Origin: a virus
Length of the DNA stretch: 64,000 nucleotides
IMG/VR virus record: IMGVR_UViG_3300044633_001393
Coordinates: 19,125 to 83,124 of that record
Direction: 5' to 3' (one strand)
Positions 26,727 through 38,200 of the stretch are shown one piece after another; position 1 is the stretch's first letter, and each line of letters begins with the position of its first letter. The notes below the pieces were generated by a model that searched no databases, was not told the DNA's origin, and saw only the letters and a list, made by a program, of their open reading frames with translations. Both the position numbers and the translations under genes were made by a program.

Positions 26727-27335
26727 ATGATCAAACTTAATGACTTAATAGAGAACGATTCGTTGTGTCCGATGGCACATCCTAAGAACATAGAACCAGT
26801 GATGAGTTCTTATTTACGTTATCATATTGACAATAAAATTCCACTTAGCGAAAACATTTTTAGAACCTATAGTGAGTCTTATTTTGATTTAATCGAAGAA
26901 GTTCGTACTTTGTATTTTCAAAATTTAATAGAATTGTGTGACGCTGACGCTGAATTGGTTGAAAGTGATTTGGGTAAAAAGGCTATATTTGAAGGTAGAG
27001 AAGTGTATTTGGATGCGCCTATCGAAGACGAAGAAGATTTATTGATGGAACTTAAGCATAGAGGACGCACTGTTAATTTAAGTAGACCATTTAGAACACC
27101 CGGCGGTCCTAAAAAATATGCTGTATATGTTAAATCTAAGAATGGCAAAGTTAAAAAAGTAACATTTGGAGATCCAAATATGAGAAGCAGAGCTAGTAGC
27201 AAGGCTCGTCGTAAGAGTTTTGCAGCTAGACACAGATGTAGTCAAAAGAAAGATAGAACAACGGCTGGATATTGGAGTTGCAGAAGTCATAGAATGAAAT
27301 CGTTGGGTAATAAAGGTAAAGGTAAATACTGGTAA
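26727..27335 (+). CDS. DUF5872-like protein with capsid-targeting-like N-terminus
   Basis: 202 residues. The N-terminus MIKLNDLIENDS carries an L-I-E site. The C-terminal 90 residues (LSRPFRTPGGPKKYAVYVK, VKKVTFGDPNMRSRASSKAR, SFAARHRCSQKKDR, TTAGYWSCRSHR) match the DUF5872 pattern found in T4-like phages: a basic domain with paired Cys and Trp-Ser-Cys, possibly nucleic-acid binding. The stop overlaps the next start (TAATG). A candidate packaged protein. Confidence 0.78.
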   Translation: MIKLNDLIENDSLCPMAHPKNIEPVMSSYLRYHIDNKIPLSENIFRTYSESYFDLIEEVRTLYFQNLIELCDADAELVESDLGKKAIFEGREVYLDAPIEDEEDLLMELKHRGRTVNLSRPFRTPGGPKKYAVYVKSKNGKVKKVTFGDPNMRSRASSKARRKSFAARHRCSQKKDRTTAGYWSCRSHRMKSLGNKGKGKYW

Positions 27336-27601
27336 TGAGTCTACCGTTTATAGAAAACCCACTGGGTAACAGTCAGTATATAAGAGAATTTAGTTCCGAT
27401 GTAGCTACTCACGAACTGGAATGGCATATAGATCGTGAAGACAGAACCGTTGAAGTTATAGAAAATAACAATTGGCACTTTCAATTAGATAATAATTTAC
27501 CACAATTACTTAAAGAAACAATATTTATACCTAAAGAAACATACCACCGTGTAATAAAAGGCACAGGTAATCTAAAAGTAAGAATAACAAAACACATATG
27601 A
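27335..27601 (+). CDS. small conserved phage protein, cupin-like
   Basis: 88 residues. The pattern HELEWHIDREDRTVEVIENN, WHFQLDNNLPQLL and IFIPKETYHRVIKGTG resembles a short conserved protein of T4-like phages. The order of His residues and a beta-rich outline suggest a minimal cupin or double-stranded beta-helix, with possible metal binding by WH and YH. Function unknown. Overlaps both neighbours by a few bases. Confidence 0.65.
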   Translation: MSLPFIENPLGNSQYIREFSSDVATHELEWHIDREDRTVEVIENNNWHFQLDNNLPQLLKETIFIPKETYHRVIKGTGNLKVRITKHI

Positions 27602-28917
27602 AATTTATTGATTTATTAACAGAAGTTAAAATGTACGAAACACTTGGGTTACCTGATGACAGTATTATCCCACTAGATACGTTTGTATGTGAATGTAAAA
27701 ATTGCGTAAATCAATCTCTATATGAAGCTATAAATGATACCGATAACAATTTAAAGATATGTTTGACTGAAGCGAACAAAAAGGAGCCTATTAGTTTTGA
27801 GTTGGCCGAATTAATGAAGAATATTGCCCGAGACACTCAAGGAAGATTAAAACTGTTGAGTGTATTAAACGATCCAAAAACACTGAAGTCTTTCTTAGAT
27901 GACAAAGGATATTTGACTGCAATTTTATATTTGGCTCCCTCTGATTCATCAGGTCACGAAGTGTGTCCAAAGAAAAGTCCGGAATGTAACGCTGGTTGTT
28001 TGAATTTTGCTGGTAACCCTGCATATCTAAAAGCAAAATTAGCAGCAAGAGCTAGAAAAACTCGTTGGTTGTTTGGTGACAAATTGACATCTGATGAGAT
28101 GAAAAATATTCCTACAGATCCAAAAATTATAGATAGATTTTATGGCAAAGGTAGACCCGGACCCGAAGGTAAACGTGGTAGAATATTGAATCCAATGCGT
28201 CCTGAAGACTTCATTGAAAGATTGCAAATTGAAATGGAGTTTTTGAAAAAAGTGGCTGCTAAATACAATTTAAAGTTATCGGTTAGATTAAACGGTACGA
28301 GCGATCTTGATTTTCATAAAAAATTGGAAAGTTGGAAATCTGCAAATCCAGATGTTAAATTTTATGACTATACAGCCGTGTTTAAATGGGCAATGCAAAG
28401 TCTTGAAGATCCTTCAAAACCACATATGACTTTTTCAAGAAAAGAAACTTTACAAAACAATATAGAATGTGAAAAATATTTGAAGGCTGGTGGTAATATT
28501 TCCGCAATATTTGATGAATTACCAGAATATTATCGTGGTTATAAAGTAATTGATGCAGATAGAACCGATTTGAGATTTTTAGACGATAGTGATCGACCAA
28601 TTGATCCTGATACAGGTAAACCCGTGGGTGTAATCGCCGGATTAAAGATGAAGGGATTTAGATTAAAAGACGCATTTGCCTTGGGTATAATACAAAATAA
28701 GGGACCAGAAGATACATTCGTAATAAGAACCAAGGAATTGAGGAAAAGATTTGGAGATAAGTATTTTACACAAAAAATTCATTGGGGTGATCGCGCACCA
28801 ACAGAGCCAAACAATATTACTGCTAAACAGATCTATAAAGATAAAATCAAGAATTATTTAAATAAAATATCAAGTAAATTGAAAGGTACAGCTGATAAAA
28901 CGGATGAAAAAATATGA
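27598..28917 (+). CDS. Gp88-like protein with capsid-targeting-like N-terminus
   Basis: 439 residues. The N-terminus MKFIDLLTEVKMYETL contains an L-T-E site. Residues about 90-330 match the phage Gp88-like family: LTAILYLAPSDSSGHEVCPK, SPECNAGCLNFAGNPAYL, AARARKTRWLFGD, LKLSVRLNGTSDLDFHKKL and FAYDYTAVFKW-type segments. The family has a conserved set of cysteines near the N-terminus and no settled function; a metal or Fe-S site is plausible. The C-terminus is basic. The N-terminal extension with four further Cys (FVCECKNCVNQ) is unusual. Confidence 0.75.
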   Translation: MKFIDLLTEVKMYETLGLPDDSIIPLDTFVCECKNCVNQSLYEAINDTDNNLKICLTEANKKEPISFELAELMKNIARDTQGRLKLLSVLNDPKTLKSFLDDKGYLTAILYLAPSDSSGHEVCPKKSPECNAGCLNFAGNPAYLKAKLAARARKTRWLFGDKLTSDEMKNIPTDPKIIDRFYGKGRPGPEGKRGRILNPMRPEDFIERLQIEMEFLKKVAAKYNLKLSVRLNGTSDLDFHKKLESWKSANPDVKFYDYTAVFKWAMQSLEDPSKPHMTFSRKETLQNNIECEKYLKAGGNISAIFDELPEYYRGYKVIDADRTDLRFLDDSDRPIDPDTGKPVGVIAGLKMKGFRLKDAFALGIIQNKGPEDTFVIRTKELRKRFGDKYFTQKIHWGDRAPTEPNNITAKQIYKDKIKNYLNKISSKLKGTADKTDEKI

Positions 28918-28960
28918 TATGTGAATTAACAAATTATAAACTGTATATTTTTGTTGTTTA

Positions 28961-28970
28961 GATATTTATA
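28961..28970 (+). promoter_or_regulatory. GATATTTATA element, 4 bases before start
   Basis: Followed by ATTA and the ATG at 28975, the same arrangement as at 49107. Likely start of the neck operon. Confidence 0.5.
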
Positions 28971-28974
28971 ATTA

Positions 28975-30204
28975 ATGAGTGCTAATTTAGATCAAGATAG
29001 GGTAAGATGGCCTGGGAGTGGTAGTAGTGTTACTCAAAACACTGTGCCATTTGGTTATTACTTAAGCGAAAGTTGTAACACAGGATCTGGCGAAACTACT
29101 TTTGAAAATGATTGTAGTAGTAGTGCTATGTGGGCAGCAAAACGTTTGGGTTATCCTATTGTCGATATTGAAATGATCGATGTTAATTTTTATGCCTGTT
29201 TTGAAGAATCTGTATTGGAATATAACCGTGTAGTTAACGAATTCAACATCGTTAATAATATGGTAAATTTACAAGGATTACCACAAAACCAATACAAAAA
29301 TTTAACAGGTCTAGGAGTAAAAAGTACAGGATTGCCTTTTATAATTCAATTGAGCAAACAATATGGTGCAGAAGCACTTGTTGGTGGCGAATATGAAGTT
29401 AAACGCAATTATATTACTGTCAGTGGCAGTGTTAATCCAAGCAGCACACAACAAGTTTATGACTTAAATCAATTGATTGGTAAAGATATTGAACACTTGA
29501 CAGGCTCTCGTATCGAAGTTAAACGTGTATTTCACCAAAGACCGCCAGCAATTGCTCGTATTTATGATCCGTTTAGTATGACTGGTATGAGTTATAGTAA
29601 CGTACTAACAGAAATGGGATTTAGCGCATACAGTCCTGCTACACAATTCTTAATGACTCCGATCTTTGAAGACTTGGAACGTGTACAAGCTATTGAGTTT
29701 AATGATATGGTTCGTAAAAGCGCATATAGTTTTGAAATTCTAGGTAATAATAAGTTGAGAATATTTCCAATTCCAACCGACAATTTCAAAGTTTATATAG
29801 ATTATATAGTTGAAAGTGAACGTGATATTACCAACTTTTATAGTGGATCTCGTTATGAATACATTAGCGATCCAAGTGATATACCATACGAATACTGTAC
29901 ATATTGTAAGATAAATCAACCAGGCAAACAGTGGATCAAGAAATATTTCTTGGCTTTGTGCAAAGAAACATTGGGACGTATATTACAAAAATATAGTACA
30001 GTACCAATTCCAGGTGGCGAAGTAACTCTTGACGGTGCGGAGTTACGTTCTGAAGCCAAGGAGGAAAAAGACACATTGCTTGATAAATTGAGAGATATGT
30101 TGGAAAAAACCTTGCGAGTCAATCAATTGGAAAATAAAGGTAAGGAAAGCGAAGAAATGAATAAGATGCTTTCCAGAGTACCACTACACATTTATATAGG
30201 ATAA
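28975..30204 (+). CDS. gp13: neck protein (T4 gp13 candidate)
   Basis: 409 residues, structural in character (AMWAAKRLGYPIVDIEMIDV, FEESVLEYNRVVNEFNIVNN, FEILGNNKLRIFPIPTDNFK, WIKKYFLALCKETLGRIL, PIPGGEVTLDGAELRSEAKE). The last feature, a helical tail after 'G-G-E-V-x-L-D-G', fits phage neck and head-completion proteins. Assigned as gp13 mainly because the next genes look like gp14 and gp15 in the T4 order. Longer than T4 gp13 (309). Confidence 0.6.
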   Translation: MSANLDQDRVRWPGSGSSVTQNTVPFGYYLSESCNTGSGETTFENDCSSSAMWAAKRLGYPIVDIEMIDVNFYACFEESVLEYNRVVNEFNIVNNMVNLQGLPQNQYKNLTGLGVKSTGLPFIIQLSKQYGAEALVGGEYEVKRNYITVSGSVNPSSTQQVYDLNQLIGKDIEHLTGSRIEVKRVFHQRPPAIARIYDPFSMTGMSYSNVLTEMGFSAYSPATQFLMTPIFEDLERVQAIEFNDMVRKSAYSFEILGNNKLRIFPIPTDNFKVYIDYIVESERDITNFYSGSRYEYISDPSDIPYEYCTYCKINQPGKQWIKKYFLALCKETLGRILQKYSTVPIPGGEVTLDGAELRSEAKEEKDTLLDKLRDMLEKTLRVNQLENKGKESEEMNKMLSRVPLHIYIG

Positions 30205-30207
30205 TTT

Positions 30208-30777
30208 ATGGCAGCACCTGTATCACCACAATACCCTAAACAAAATCCAGCTTTTAAGCAATACTGGACATCTACACGTAAAGATGTGGGTATTTATAAC
30301 AATAATTATTCTCCCGGTAGATACTTTTCTCCAAGAGATATAAATTTTTTGGGAAGTGTTAATTCTGAATTAATCGGTGATATAATCGAATGCGTTGTAC
30401 AAGTATTTAAAATTGCAGCTTATGAAACCAATACCAATATCTACGGTGAAAGCAGTAGTGACAAGGGTAAGGTTTTTTACTCTGGTATAGACTTGAGTTG
30501 TTTGGTGCAACGTGAAGACATTAACACAGAAAATCAAGGATATGGACCTGATAGAAAACAAGATATTGTTTACAGATTTAGAGAACGTGATTGTATTACC
30601 ACGAACTATTTCCCAGAAATTGGCGATTTGGTGCTTTACAATGAACGTTATTATGAAATTGATAACGTAGTTCAAGAACAATTCTTGGGTGGTCATCCTG
30701 ATAAGTCTTGGAGTTTGATTGTTAATACTCATTACACAAGACTAAGCAAAATTAACCTAGTAGAAAGACAAACATAA
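30208..30777 (+). CDS. gp14: neck protein (T4 gp14-like)
   Basis: 189 residues. VFYSGIDLSCLVQREDINTE, YRFRERDCITTNYFPEIGD and LVLYNERYYEIDNVVQEQFL match the outline of the head-tail connector gp14 (an entry reading 'ydGidi...', an outlined description of a surface feature, then 'N-E-x-Y-Y-E-I'). Begins 3 bases after gp13 and ends 3 bases before gp15, so tightly coupled. Confidence 0.65.
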   Translation: MAAPVSPQYPKQNPAFKQYWTSTRKDVGIYNNNYSPGRYFSPRDINFLGSVNSELIGDIIECVVQVFKIAAYETNTNIYGESSSDKGKVFYSGIDLSCLVQREDINTENQGYGPDRKQDIVYRFRERDCITTNYFPEIGDLVLYNERYYEIDNVVQEQFLGGHPDKSWSLIVNTHYTRLSKINLVERQT

Positions 30778-30780
30778 TTT

Positions 30781-32169
30781 ATGTCTTGGGGTCCAAATAC
30801 TAATACAAATCCGCCACCAAATCCTATTGAAAACGCATCTGCGCAATCAGATGTTAAAAAGTTCTATAATAGAGCCAACGCAACTCGTCGTGATACAGAT
30901 AAACAAAAGAATTTTACTGTAACGTTATTGGACGTTGATACAGCTATTATCAACACATTAGATAGTACTTTAAGACTACAAGTAAACGATAATGGTGAAG
31001 TTGTCAAGGTGCCAATTATATATGGCAATCCAGAAAGATGGTTTGCTATGAAAAAGTTTGGTCATATCAGAGACAATCAAGGCAAAATATTGTTGCCAGC
31101 TGTTATGATTCGTAGAAAAAGTGTAGAAAATAACAAAGATCTTGCAACATTTAATCGTTATTTGAGTTATGAAACCATAATGAATTATAGCGAGAAAAAC
31201 AAATATGACAGATTTGATTTGATGAACAAAGGTGCGTTTGCAAGCAAGCCAACCAAACAAATTTACAGTGTAAGTTTACCAGTTCAAGTAAATATTACAT
31301 ACGAATGTATCATTTGGACTGATTATGTAGATCAAAACAATAAGCTGTTGGAACAAATCAATTATGCAGCTAAAGATTACTGGGGAGACGCAGAAAGATT
31401 TAAGTTCAGAGCCAGAATAGACAGTTATAGCATCGAACAAGAAATCAATGAAGGTGAAGATCGTAATATCAAAACATCATTTGATATAAATGTCAATGCA
31501 TATTTGTTAAATGAAAATTACATAACAAATTTAGACGGGGTAAAAAATACCACTCAAAAGCTATTTACAGTAAGAAAAGTAATGTTGCAAGAAAATGCAA
31601 TTGCTAGTGCAGGTGAAATGGAAAACATTTCAAACAATATTATTAAGAATAGCAACAATTTAAAAGATAGTCCATTGGATTACACAGATGTAACAGGTCA
31701 AGGTACAATGGCACTAAACGTAAATAAAGTAACAAATTTAGACGGATATAATAAAATACAACCCAGTTTTGAAGGTGTTACCAAAACACCATTTCATCCA
31801 GCTCCAAAATCTATCACCGATTATGGAGAAAATGGTTGGTTAGCATATGATTCTAAATATATCTATGTTTATCAATATCCAGCGGGGTGGTTAAAAAGAG
31901 AAATTGCTACATTTGATTATGACTATAATAGTCAAACCTATATCAGTGGATACGATTGCAATGGCAATCCTATTTACACAACTGCAAATAAAAGACCAAT
32001 AAATACCGCTTTTAGAGTATTTCAAAGATTTCCTGACAAATTCTATCATCAAGTACCATATCAATCATCAGATTATGGTGAAGATGGTTGGGTAAGCTAC
32101 GACGGTAATTATTTTTATATATACAGCGCAGGACAGTGGAGAAGAATACCAATTTCTCTATTTAATTAA
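30781..32169 (+). CDS. gp15: tail sheath terminator/stabiliser (T4 gp15-like) with C-terminal repeats
   Basis: 462 residues; T4 gp15 is 272. Residues about 55-250 follow gp15: VPIIYGNPERWFAMKKFGHI, ILLPAVMIRRKSVE, QIYSVSLPVQVNITYECIIW, DYVDQNNKLLEQINYAAKDY and IKTSFDINVNAYLLNENYIT. The C-terminal about 130 residues are an addition containing two copies of a Trp/Tyr-rich unit (SITDYGENGWLAYDSKYIYV and QSSDYGEDGWVSYDGNYFYI, each followed by G-x-W-x-R). These may be small beta domains exposed at the tail tip near the neck. Confidence 0.85.
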   Translation: MSWGPNTNTNPPPNPIENASAQSDVKKFYNRANATRRDTDKQKNFTVTLLDVDTAIINTLDSTLRLQVNDNGEVVKVPIIYGNPERWFAMKKFGHIRDNQGKILLPAVMIRRKSVENNKDLATFNRYLSYETIMNYSEKNKYDRFDLMNKGAFASKPTKQIYSVSLPVQVNITYECIIWTDYVDQNNKLLEQINYAAKDYWGDAERFKFRARIDSYSIEQEINEGEDRNIKTSFDINVNAYLLNENYITNLDGVKNTTQKLFTVRKVMLQENAIASAGEMENISNNIIKNSNNLKDSPLDYTDVTGQGTMALNVNKVTNLDGYNKIQPSFEGVTKTPFHPAPKSITDYGENGWLAYDSKYIYVYQYPAGWLKREIATFDYDYNSQTYISGYDCNGNPIYTTANKRPINTAFRVFQRFPDKFYHQVPYQSSDYGEDGWVSYDGNYFYIYSAGQWRRIPISLFN

Positions 32170-32224
32170 ATATAATTAATATTTATGTTTTTAACACTTA
32201 CACGGTGTTACTTAACCGTATCGT

Positions 32225-32234
32225 TATATTTATA
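32225..32234 (+). promoter_or_regulatory. TATATTTATA element, 4 bases before start
   Basis: Perfect copy followed by AGAA and the ATG of the Ser/Thr-Gly fibre. Another copy (AATATTTATG, 32178-32187) lies 38 bases upstream. Confidence 0.5.
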
Positions 32235-32238
32235 AGAA

Positions 32239-35200
32239 ATGTCAACATTAAAGAAAGATCCATGCGAGGTTTCTCCAATAAAATTGGATAATGCTCTGTA
32301 TGATTATAAAAAATTAACAGCGACTTTTAAAGATCCTACCACAGAGCTGTTTCTTAAAATAATCGACGAATTACGTAAAATTATTTATTGTCGAACCAGT
32401 TCTCAGTTTTTCAACAATGTTGCTACTAAACAAATACCATGCGATCAAAAATCAAAAACTTGGGTATTTGATCATAATTTAAACTCAGATCTAGTATTAA
32501 TTCAAACATACGACGAGAATTTCAATCAATTAATACCAGAAACAATAGTACTCAATAATGATAATACCGCAACCATAACTTTTTCGTTTGATGCATGCGG
32601 ATACATCATAGGTGTAAGCGGTAATATCAGCACCAGTGGTACTTCAGGCACAGGCACCAGTGGTAGTAGTGGTAGTAGCGGAGAAAAAGGATCAGCTGGA
32701 TCAAGCGGAACAAGCAATACAAGCGGCACAAGCGGTACAAGCACATCTTCAGGTACCAGTGGTAGTCAAGGCACAAGCGGTACAAATGGTGAGGGTGGTA
32801 GTAGCGGTCAAAGTGGCGATATAGGAACCAGTGGAACTAGTGGAGAAAATGGAAGCAGTGGTACAAGCGGTAGTAGTGGTTTATTAGATGGATCAAGCGG
32901 ATCAAGTGGTACAAGTACTACAAGCGGTACAACCGGCACAAGTGGCACAAGAGGATCAAGCGGTAGATCAGGCACCAGTGGAAGCAGCGGAACAAGTGGT
33001 AGTAGCGGAACAAGTGGTACTAGTGGTACAAGTGGTACCAGTGGTACAAGTGGCACAAACGGTACTAGTGGTAGCAGTGGCACCAGTGGTACAAGCGGAT
33101 CTAGTGGCACAAGTGGTACAAATGGATCAAGTGGTACAAGTGGTAGCAGCGGATCAAGTGGTACAAGTGGATCAAGTGGTACAAGTGGTACAAGCGGATC
33201 TAGTGGCACCAGTGGTACTAGTGGTACGAGTGGTACCAGTGGGTCAAGTGGATCGAGCGGATCTAGTGGCACAAGTGGCACATCTGGTATAAGTGGAAGC
33301 AGTGGTTCAAACGGCACAAGCGGCACAAATGGCACCAGTGGCACAAGTGGTACTAGTGGAACAAGTGGTACAAGTGGTACAAGCGGTACAAGTGGATCAT
33401 CTGGTAATAGTGGATCATCCGGTAGTAATGGGACAAATGGCACCAGTGGTACAAGCGGCACAAGTGGTACAAGCGGTACTAGTGGTACAAGCGGAACAAG
33501 TGGTACAAGTGGTACAAGCGGTACAAGCGGTACTAGTGGATCAAGTGGATCAAGTGGGTCAAGTGGATCAAATGGTACAAACGGCACTAATGGTACAAAT
33601 GGCACTAGTGGTACAAGCGGCACTAGCGGTACAAGTGGTACCAGTGGTACAAGTGGATCAAGTGGGTCAAGTGGGTCAAGTGGGTCAAGTGGATCAAGTG
33701 GATCTAATGGAACAAATGGTACCAGTGGTACAAATGGTACCAGTGGTACTAGCGGAACAAGTGGTACAAGCGGTACTAGCGGATCAAGTGGTTCAAGTGG
33801 TTCAAGTGGGTTAAGTGGTTCAAGTGGTTCATCTGGTACTAGCGGATCGTCTGGCAGTAGCGGAACAAGTGGATCTAATGGCACAAACGGCACAAGTGGT
33901 ACTAGCGGCACAAGTGGTACTAGCGGCACAAGTGGTACTAGCGGCACAAGTGGATCAAGTGGATCAAGTGGTACTAGTGGATCAAATGGTACAAGCGGAT
34001 CTAACGGCACAAATGGCACAAGTGGATCAAATGGTACAAGTGGAACGAGTGGTACAAGCGGTACAAGTGGTAGTAGTGGAACAAGTGGTACAAGTGGTAG
34101 TAGTGGAACAAGTGGATCAAATGGCACAAGTGGTACTAGCGGATCAAACGGCACAAGTGGATCTAATGGCACAAGTGGTACTAGTGGTACAAGCGGTACT
34201 AGTGGTACAAGCGGTACTAGTGGATCGAGTGGATCAAGTGGATCAAGTGGATTAAGCGGTTCAAGTGGATCATCTGGTACTAGCGGATCAAGTGGATCAT
34301 CTGGTACCAGCGGATCCAATGGAACGAATGGAACAAGTGGATCGTCCGGTACTAGCGGATCAAGTGGATCGTCTGGTACTAGCGGATCAAGTGGATCATC
34401 CGGTACAAGTGGATCTAATGGAACAAGTGGTACTAGCGGATCTAACGGTACCAGTGGTAGCAGTGGCACAAGTGGTACAAGCGGATCAAGTGGTACTAGC
34501 GGTACAAGTGGATCAAGTGGATCAAGTGGTTCAAGTGGTTCAAGCGGATCAAGTGGCAGTAGTGGTACTAGTGGATCAAACGGTACTAGTGGTACAAGCG
34601 GTACAAACGGTACTAGTGGTTCAAGTGGTTCAAGTGGATTAAGTGGATCAAGTGGATCATCTGGTACAAGCGGATCAAGCGGTAGTAGTGGATCATCTGG
34701 TACAAGCGGATCTAATGGTACAAGCGGTAGTAGTGGATCAAATGGTACCAGTGGCACAAGTGGCACAAGTGGTACAAGTGGATCTAATGGTACAAGCGGT
34801 AGTAGTGGCACAAGCGGTAGTAGTGGATCATCTGGAACAAGTGGATCTAATGGCACAAGCGGTACAAGTGGTAGCAGTGGATCTTCTGGTATAAGTGGTA
34901 GTAGTGGAACGAGTGGCACAAGCGGTAGTAGTGGAACAAGTGGTAGTAGTGGATCAAATGGCACAAGCGGATCAAATGGTACTAATGGTACTAACGGTAC
35001 TAACGGTACAAGTGGTACATCTGGTAGTAGTGGAACAAGTGGTACTAGTGGAACAAGTGGATCATCTGGAACAAGCGGATCTAATGGTACAAGTGGAACA
35101 AGTGGGTCAAACGGTACAAGCGGTAGTAGTGGAACAAGCGGTACTAGTGGTACTAGTGGCACAAGTGGTACTAGTGGCACAAGTGGTACTAGTGGATCAT

Positions 35201-38200
35201 CTGGTATAAGTGGAACAAGCGGATCAAACGGCACAAGTGGTACAAGCGGATCAAACGGCACAAGTGGTACAAGCGGTACTAGTGGCACAAGTGGTACAAG
35301 CGGTACTAGTGGCACAAGCGGTACAAGTGGTAGTAGTGGATCAAGTGGTACTAGTGGATCAAATGGCACAAGCGGCACAAGCGGCACTAGTGGTACTAGT
35401 GGTACGAGCGGATCTAATGGCACAAGCGGTACTAGTGGAACAAGTGGATCTAATGGCACAAGTGGTACAAGCGGCACAAGTGGTACAAGTGGGTCAAGTG
35501 GATCAAATGGTACAAGTGGGTCAAGTGGATCAAGCGGTACAAGTGGGTCAAATGGATCAAGCGGTACAAGTGGATCTAATGGCACAAGTGGCACAAGTGG
35601 TAGTAGTGGATCTTCTGGTATAAGTGGCAGCAGTGGTACAAATGGAACAAGCGGCACCAGTGGCGTAAGTGAATCAAGTGGATCAAGTGGAAGCAGTGGT
35701 ACTAGTGGCACAAGTGGATCCAACGGTACAAGTGGCAGTAGTGGTACAAGTGGTACAAGTGGTAGTAGTGGTACAAGTGGATCAAATGGAAGCAGTGGCA
35801 CAAGTGGAAGCAGTGGTACTAGTGGCACAAGTGGATCTAACGGTACAAGTGGTACTAGTGGTACTAGTGGTACTAGTGGTACAAGCGGTACTAGTGGTAG
35901 TAGCGGATCGTCTGGTATAAGTGGGTCAAGTGGATCAAGTGGCACAAGTGGTACAAGCGGATCGAACGGCACCAGTGGGTCAAGTGGATCAAGTGGATCA
36001 AGTGGCACAAGCGGATCAAGTGGATCAAGTGGTACAAGCGGATCTAACGGTACAAGCGGATCTAACGGTACAAGTGGCACAAGTGGATCCAACGGTACAA
36101 GTGGTAGTAGCGGATCGTCTGGTATAAGTGGTAGCAGTGGAACAAACGGCACCAGTGGTACAAGTGGCACAAGTGGTATAAGCGGATCAAACGGTACAAG
36201 TGGTAGTAGCGGATCGTCTGGTACTAGCGGATCAAGTGGATCTAACGGTACAAGTGGTACAAATGGTACTAGTGGCACAAGCGGTACAAGTGGATCTAAT
36301 GGTACCAGTGGTAGCAGTGGCACAAGTGGTACAAGCGGATCAAGTGGTACTAGTGGCACAAGCGGAACAAGTGGAACAAGCGGCAGTAATGGATCAAGTG
36401 GCACAAGTGGTATAAGTGGGTCAAATGGTACTAGTGGCACAAGCGGTACTAGTGGTAGTAGCGGATCGTCTGGTGTAAGTGGATCAAGTGGATCAAGTGG
36501 GTCAAGTGGGTCAAGTGGATCAAGTGGGTCAAGTGGATCAAGTGGTACAAGTGGATCAAGTGGGTCAAATGGTACTAGTGGCACAAGCGGAACAAGTGGA
36601 TCAAGTGGGAGCAGTGGTACCAGTGGCACTAGTGGTACGAGTGGATCAAATGGTACCAGTGGAACGAGTGGAACAAGTGGTATAAGTGGGTCAAATGGTA
36701 CAAATGGTACTAGTGGCACAAGTGGAACAAGTGGATCAAGTGGTAGCAGTGGTACTAATGGTACTAGTGGTACAAGTGGTATAAGCGGATCAAATGGCAC
36801 CAGTGGAACAAGCGGAACAAGTGGTACCAGTGGTACTAGTGGTAGCAGTGGTACAAGCGGATTTAGTCGTGATAGTGGTAGCAGTGGTAATAGTGCCACA
36901 AGTGGTAGTAGTGGTACAAGTGGTAGTAGCGGTACAAGTGGAACAAGTGGTAGCAGTGGTCAAAACGGAACAAGCGGAACAAATGGAACGAGTGGCACTA
37001 GCGGAACAAGTGGAACTAGTGGTAGCAGTGGTAGCAGTGGTATTAGTGGTAGCAGTGGTAGAAATGGAACCAGTGGTACAAGTGGCACAAGCGGAACAAG
37101 CGGAACAAGTGGTACTAGTGGTAGCAGTGGTACAAGCGGATTTAGTCGTGATAGTGGTAGCAGCGGTAATAGTGCCACAAGTGGTAGTAGTGGTACAAGT
37201 GGTAGTAGCGGTACAAGTGGAACAAGTGGTAGCAGCGGTCAAAACGGAACAAGCGGTACTAGTGGCACAAGCGGAACCAGTGGTAGTAGTGGTAGTAGTG
37301 GTAGCAGTGGTACAAGTGGTACAAGTGGTACGAGTGGTCGAAATGGAACCAGTGGTACAAGTGGTACAAGCGGAACCAGTGGTACAAGTGGAAGTAGTGG
37401 TACAAGCGGATTTAGTCGTGATAGTGGTAGCAGCGGTAATAGTGCCACAAGTGGTAGTAGTGGTACAAGTGGTAGTAGTGGAACGAGCGGCACAAGTGGT
37501 AGTAGCGGTCAAAACGGAACAAGTGGAACAAACGGAACAAGTGGCACAAGTGGAACGAGCGGAACAAGTGGTAGCAGTGGCACAAGTGGTCGAAATGGAA
37601 CCAGTGGAACAAGTGGTAGCAGTGGTACGAGTGGCACAAGCGGAACGAGTGGTAGTAGTGGTACTGTTGGTACAAGTGGAACAAGTGGTGTAAGTGCTGG
37701 TGGAGGTGCTAGTGCTAGTAGTGGAAGTAGTGGTATAAGTGGAACTAGTGGTAGCAGTGGTACGAGTGGCACTAGTGGTATTAGTGCTCCTAGTGGTACC
37801 AGTGGAATTAGTGGTGGTAGTTTTACTGATCAGCCTAATTATTTGGTAAAAACTACTGGTCTTACTACGTTACAGAGTGTTAATTTTTTAAGTGTGGATG
37901 GTACTACATTAACAGTTGTTGGAACTGTTAGTGCTACTACATTGATAGAAACGTCTAGTGAAAATACTAAAACGGATATTATGCCTTTATTGCCGCCGCA
38001 ATTGGACAAGATTGTGTTATTGAATCCGGTGACATTTAGGTATAAGAACAACAATGAATTTAGTATTGGTTTGATAGCTGAAGAGGTTGTGAAGATATAT
38101 CCTGAATTTGTTAGTTATGATGAGTTGGGTAATATATCTGGTATAAATTATAGTAAATTGACAGCTGTATTGATACAGGGTGTTAAAGAATTGAAGCAGA

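Noticed and set aside
32808-36899. 1363-codon open frame on the minus strand coding Pro-Leu-Val repeats, and long Gln-Val-rich frames in another plus frame
   Set aside because: They are antisense or off-frame shadows of the Gly-Ser/Thr repeat, whose nine-base units contain no stop triplets in those frames. No start signals support them.
32632-37820. CRISPR-like or satellite DNA array
   Set aside because: The periodicity is nine bases, in frame with a single long gene that has unique domains at both ends; there are no spacers.
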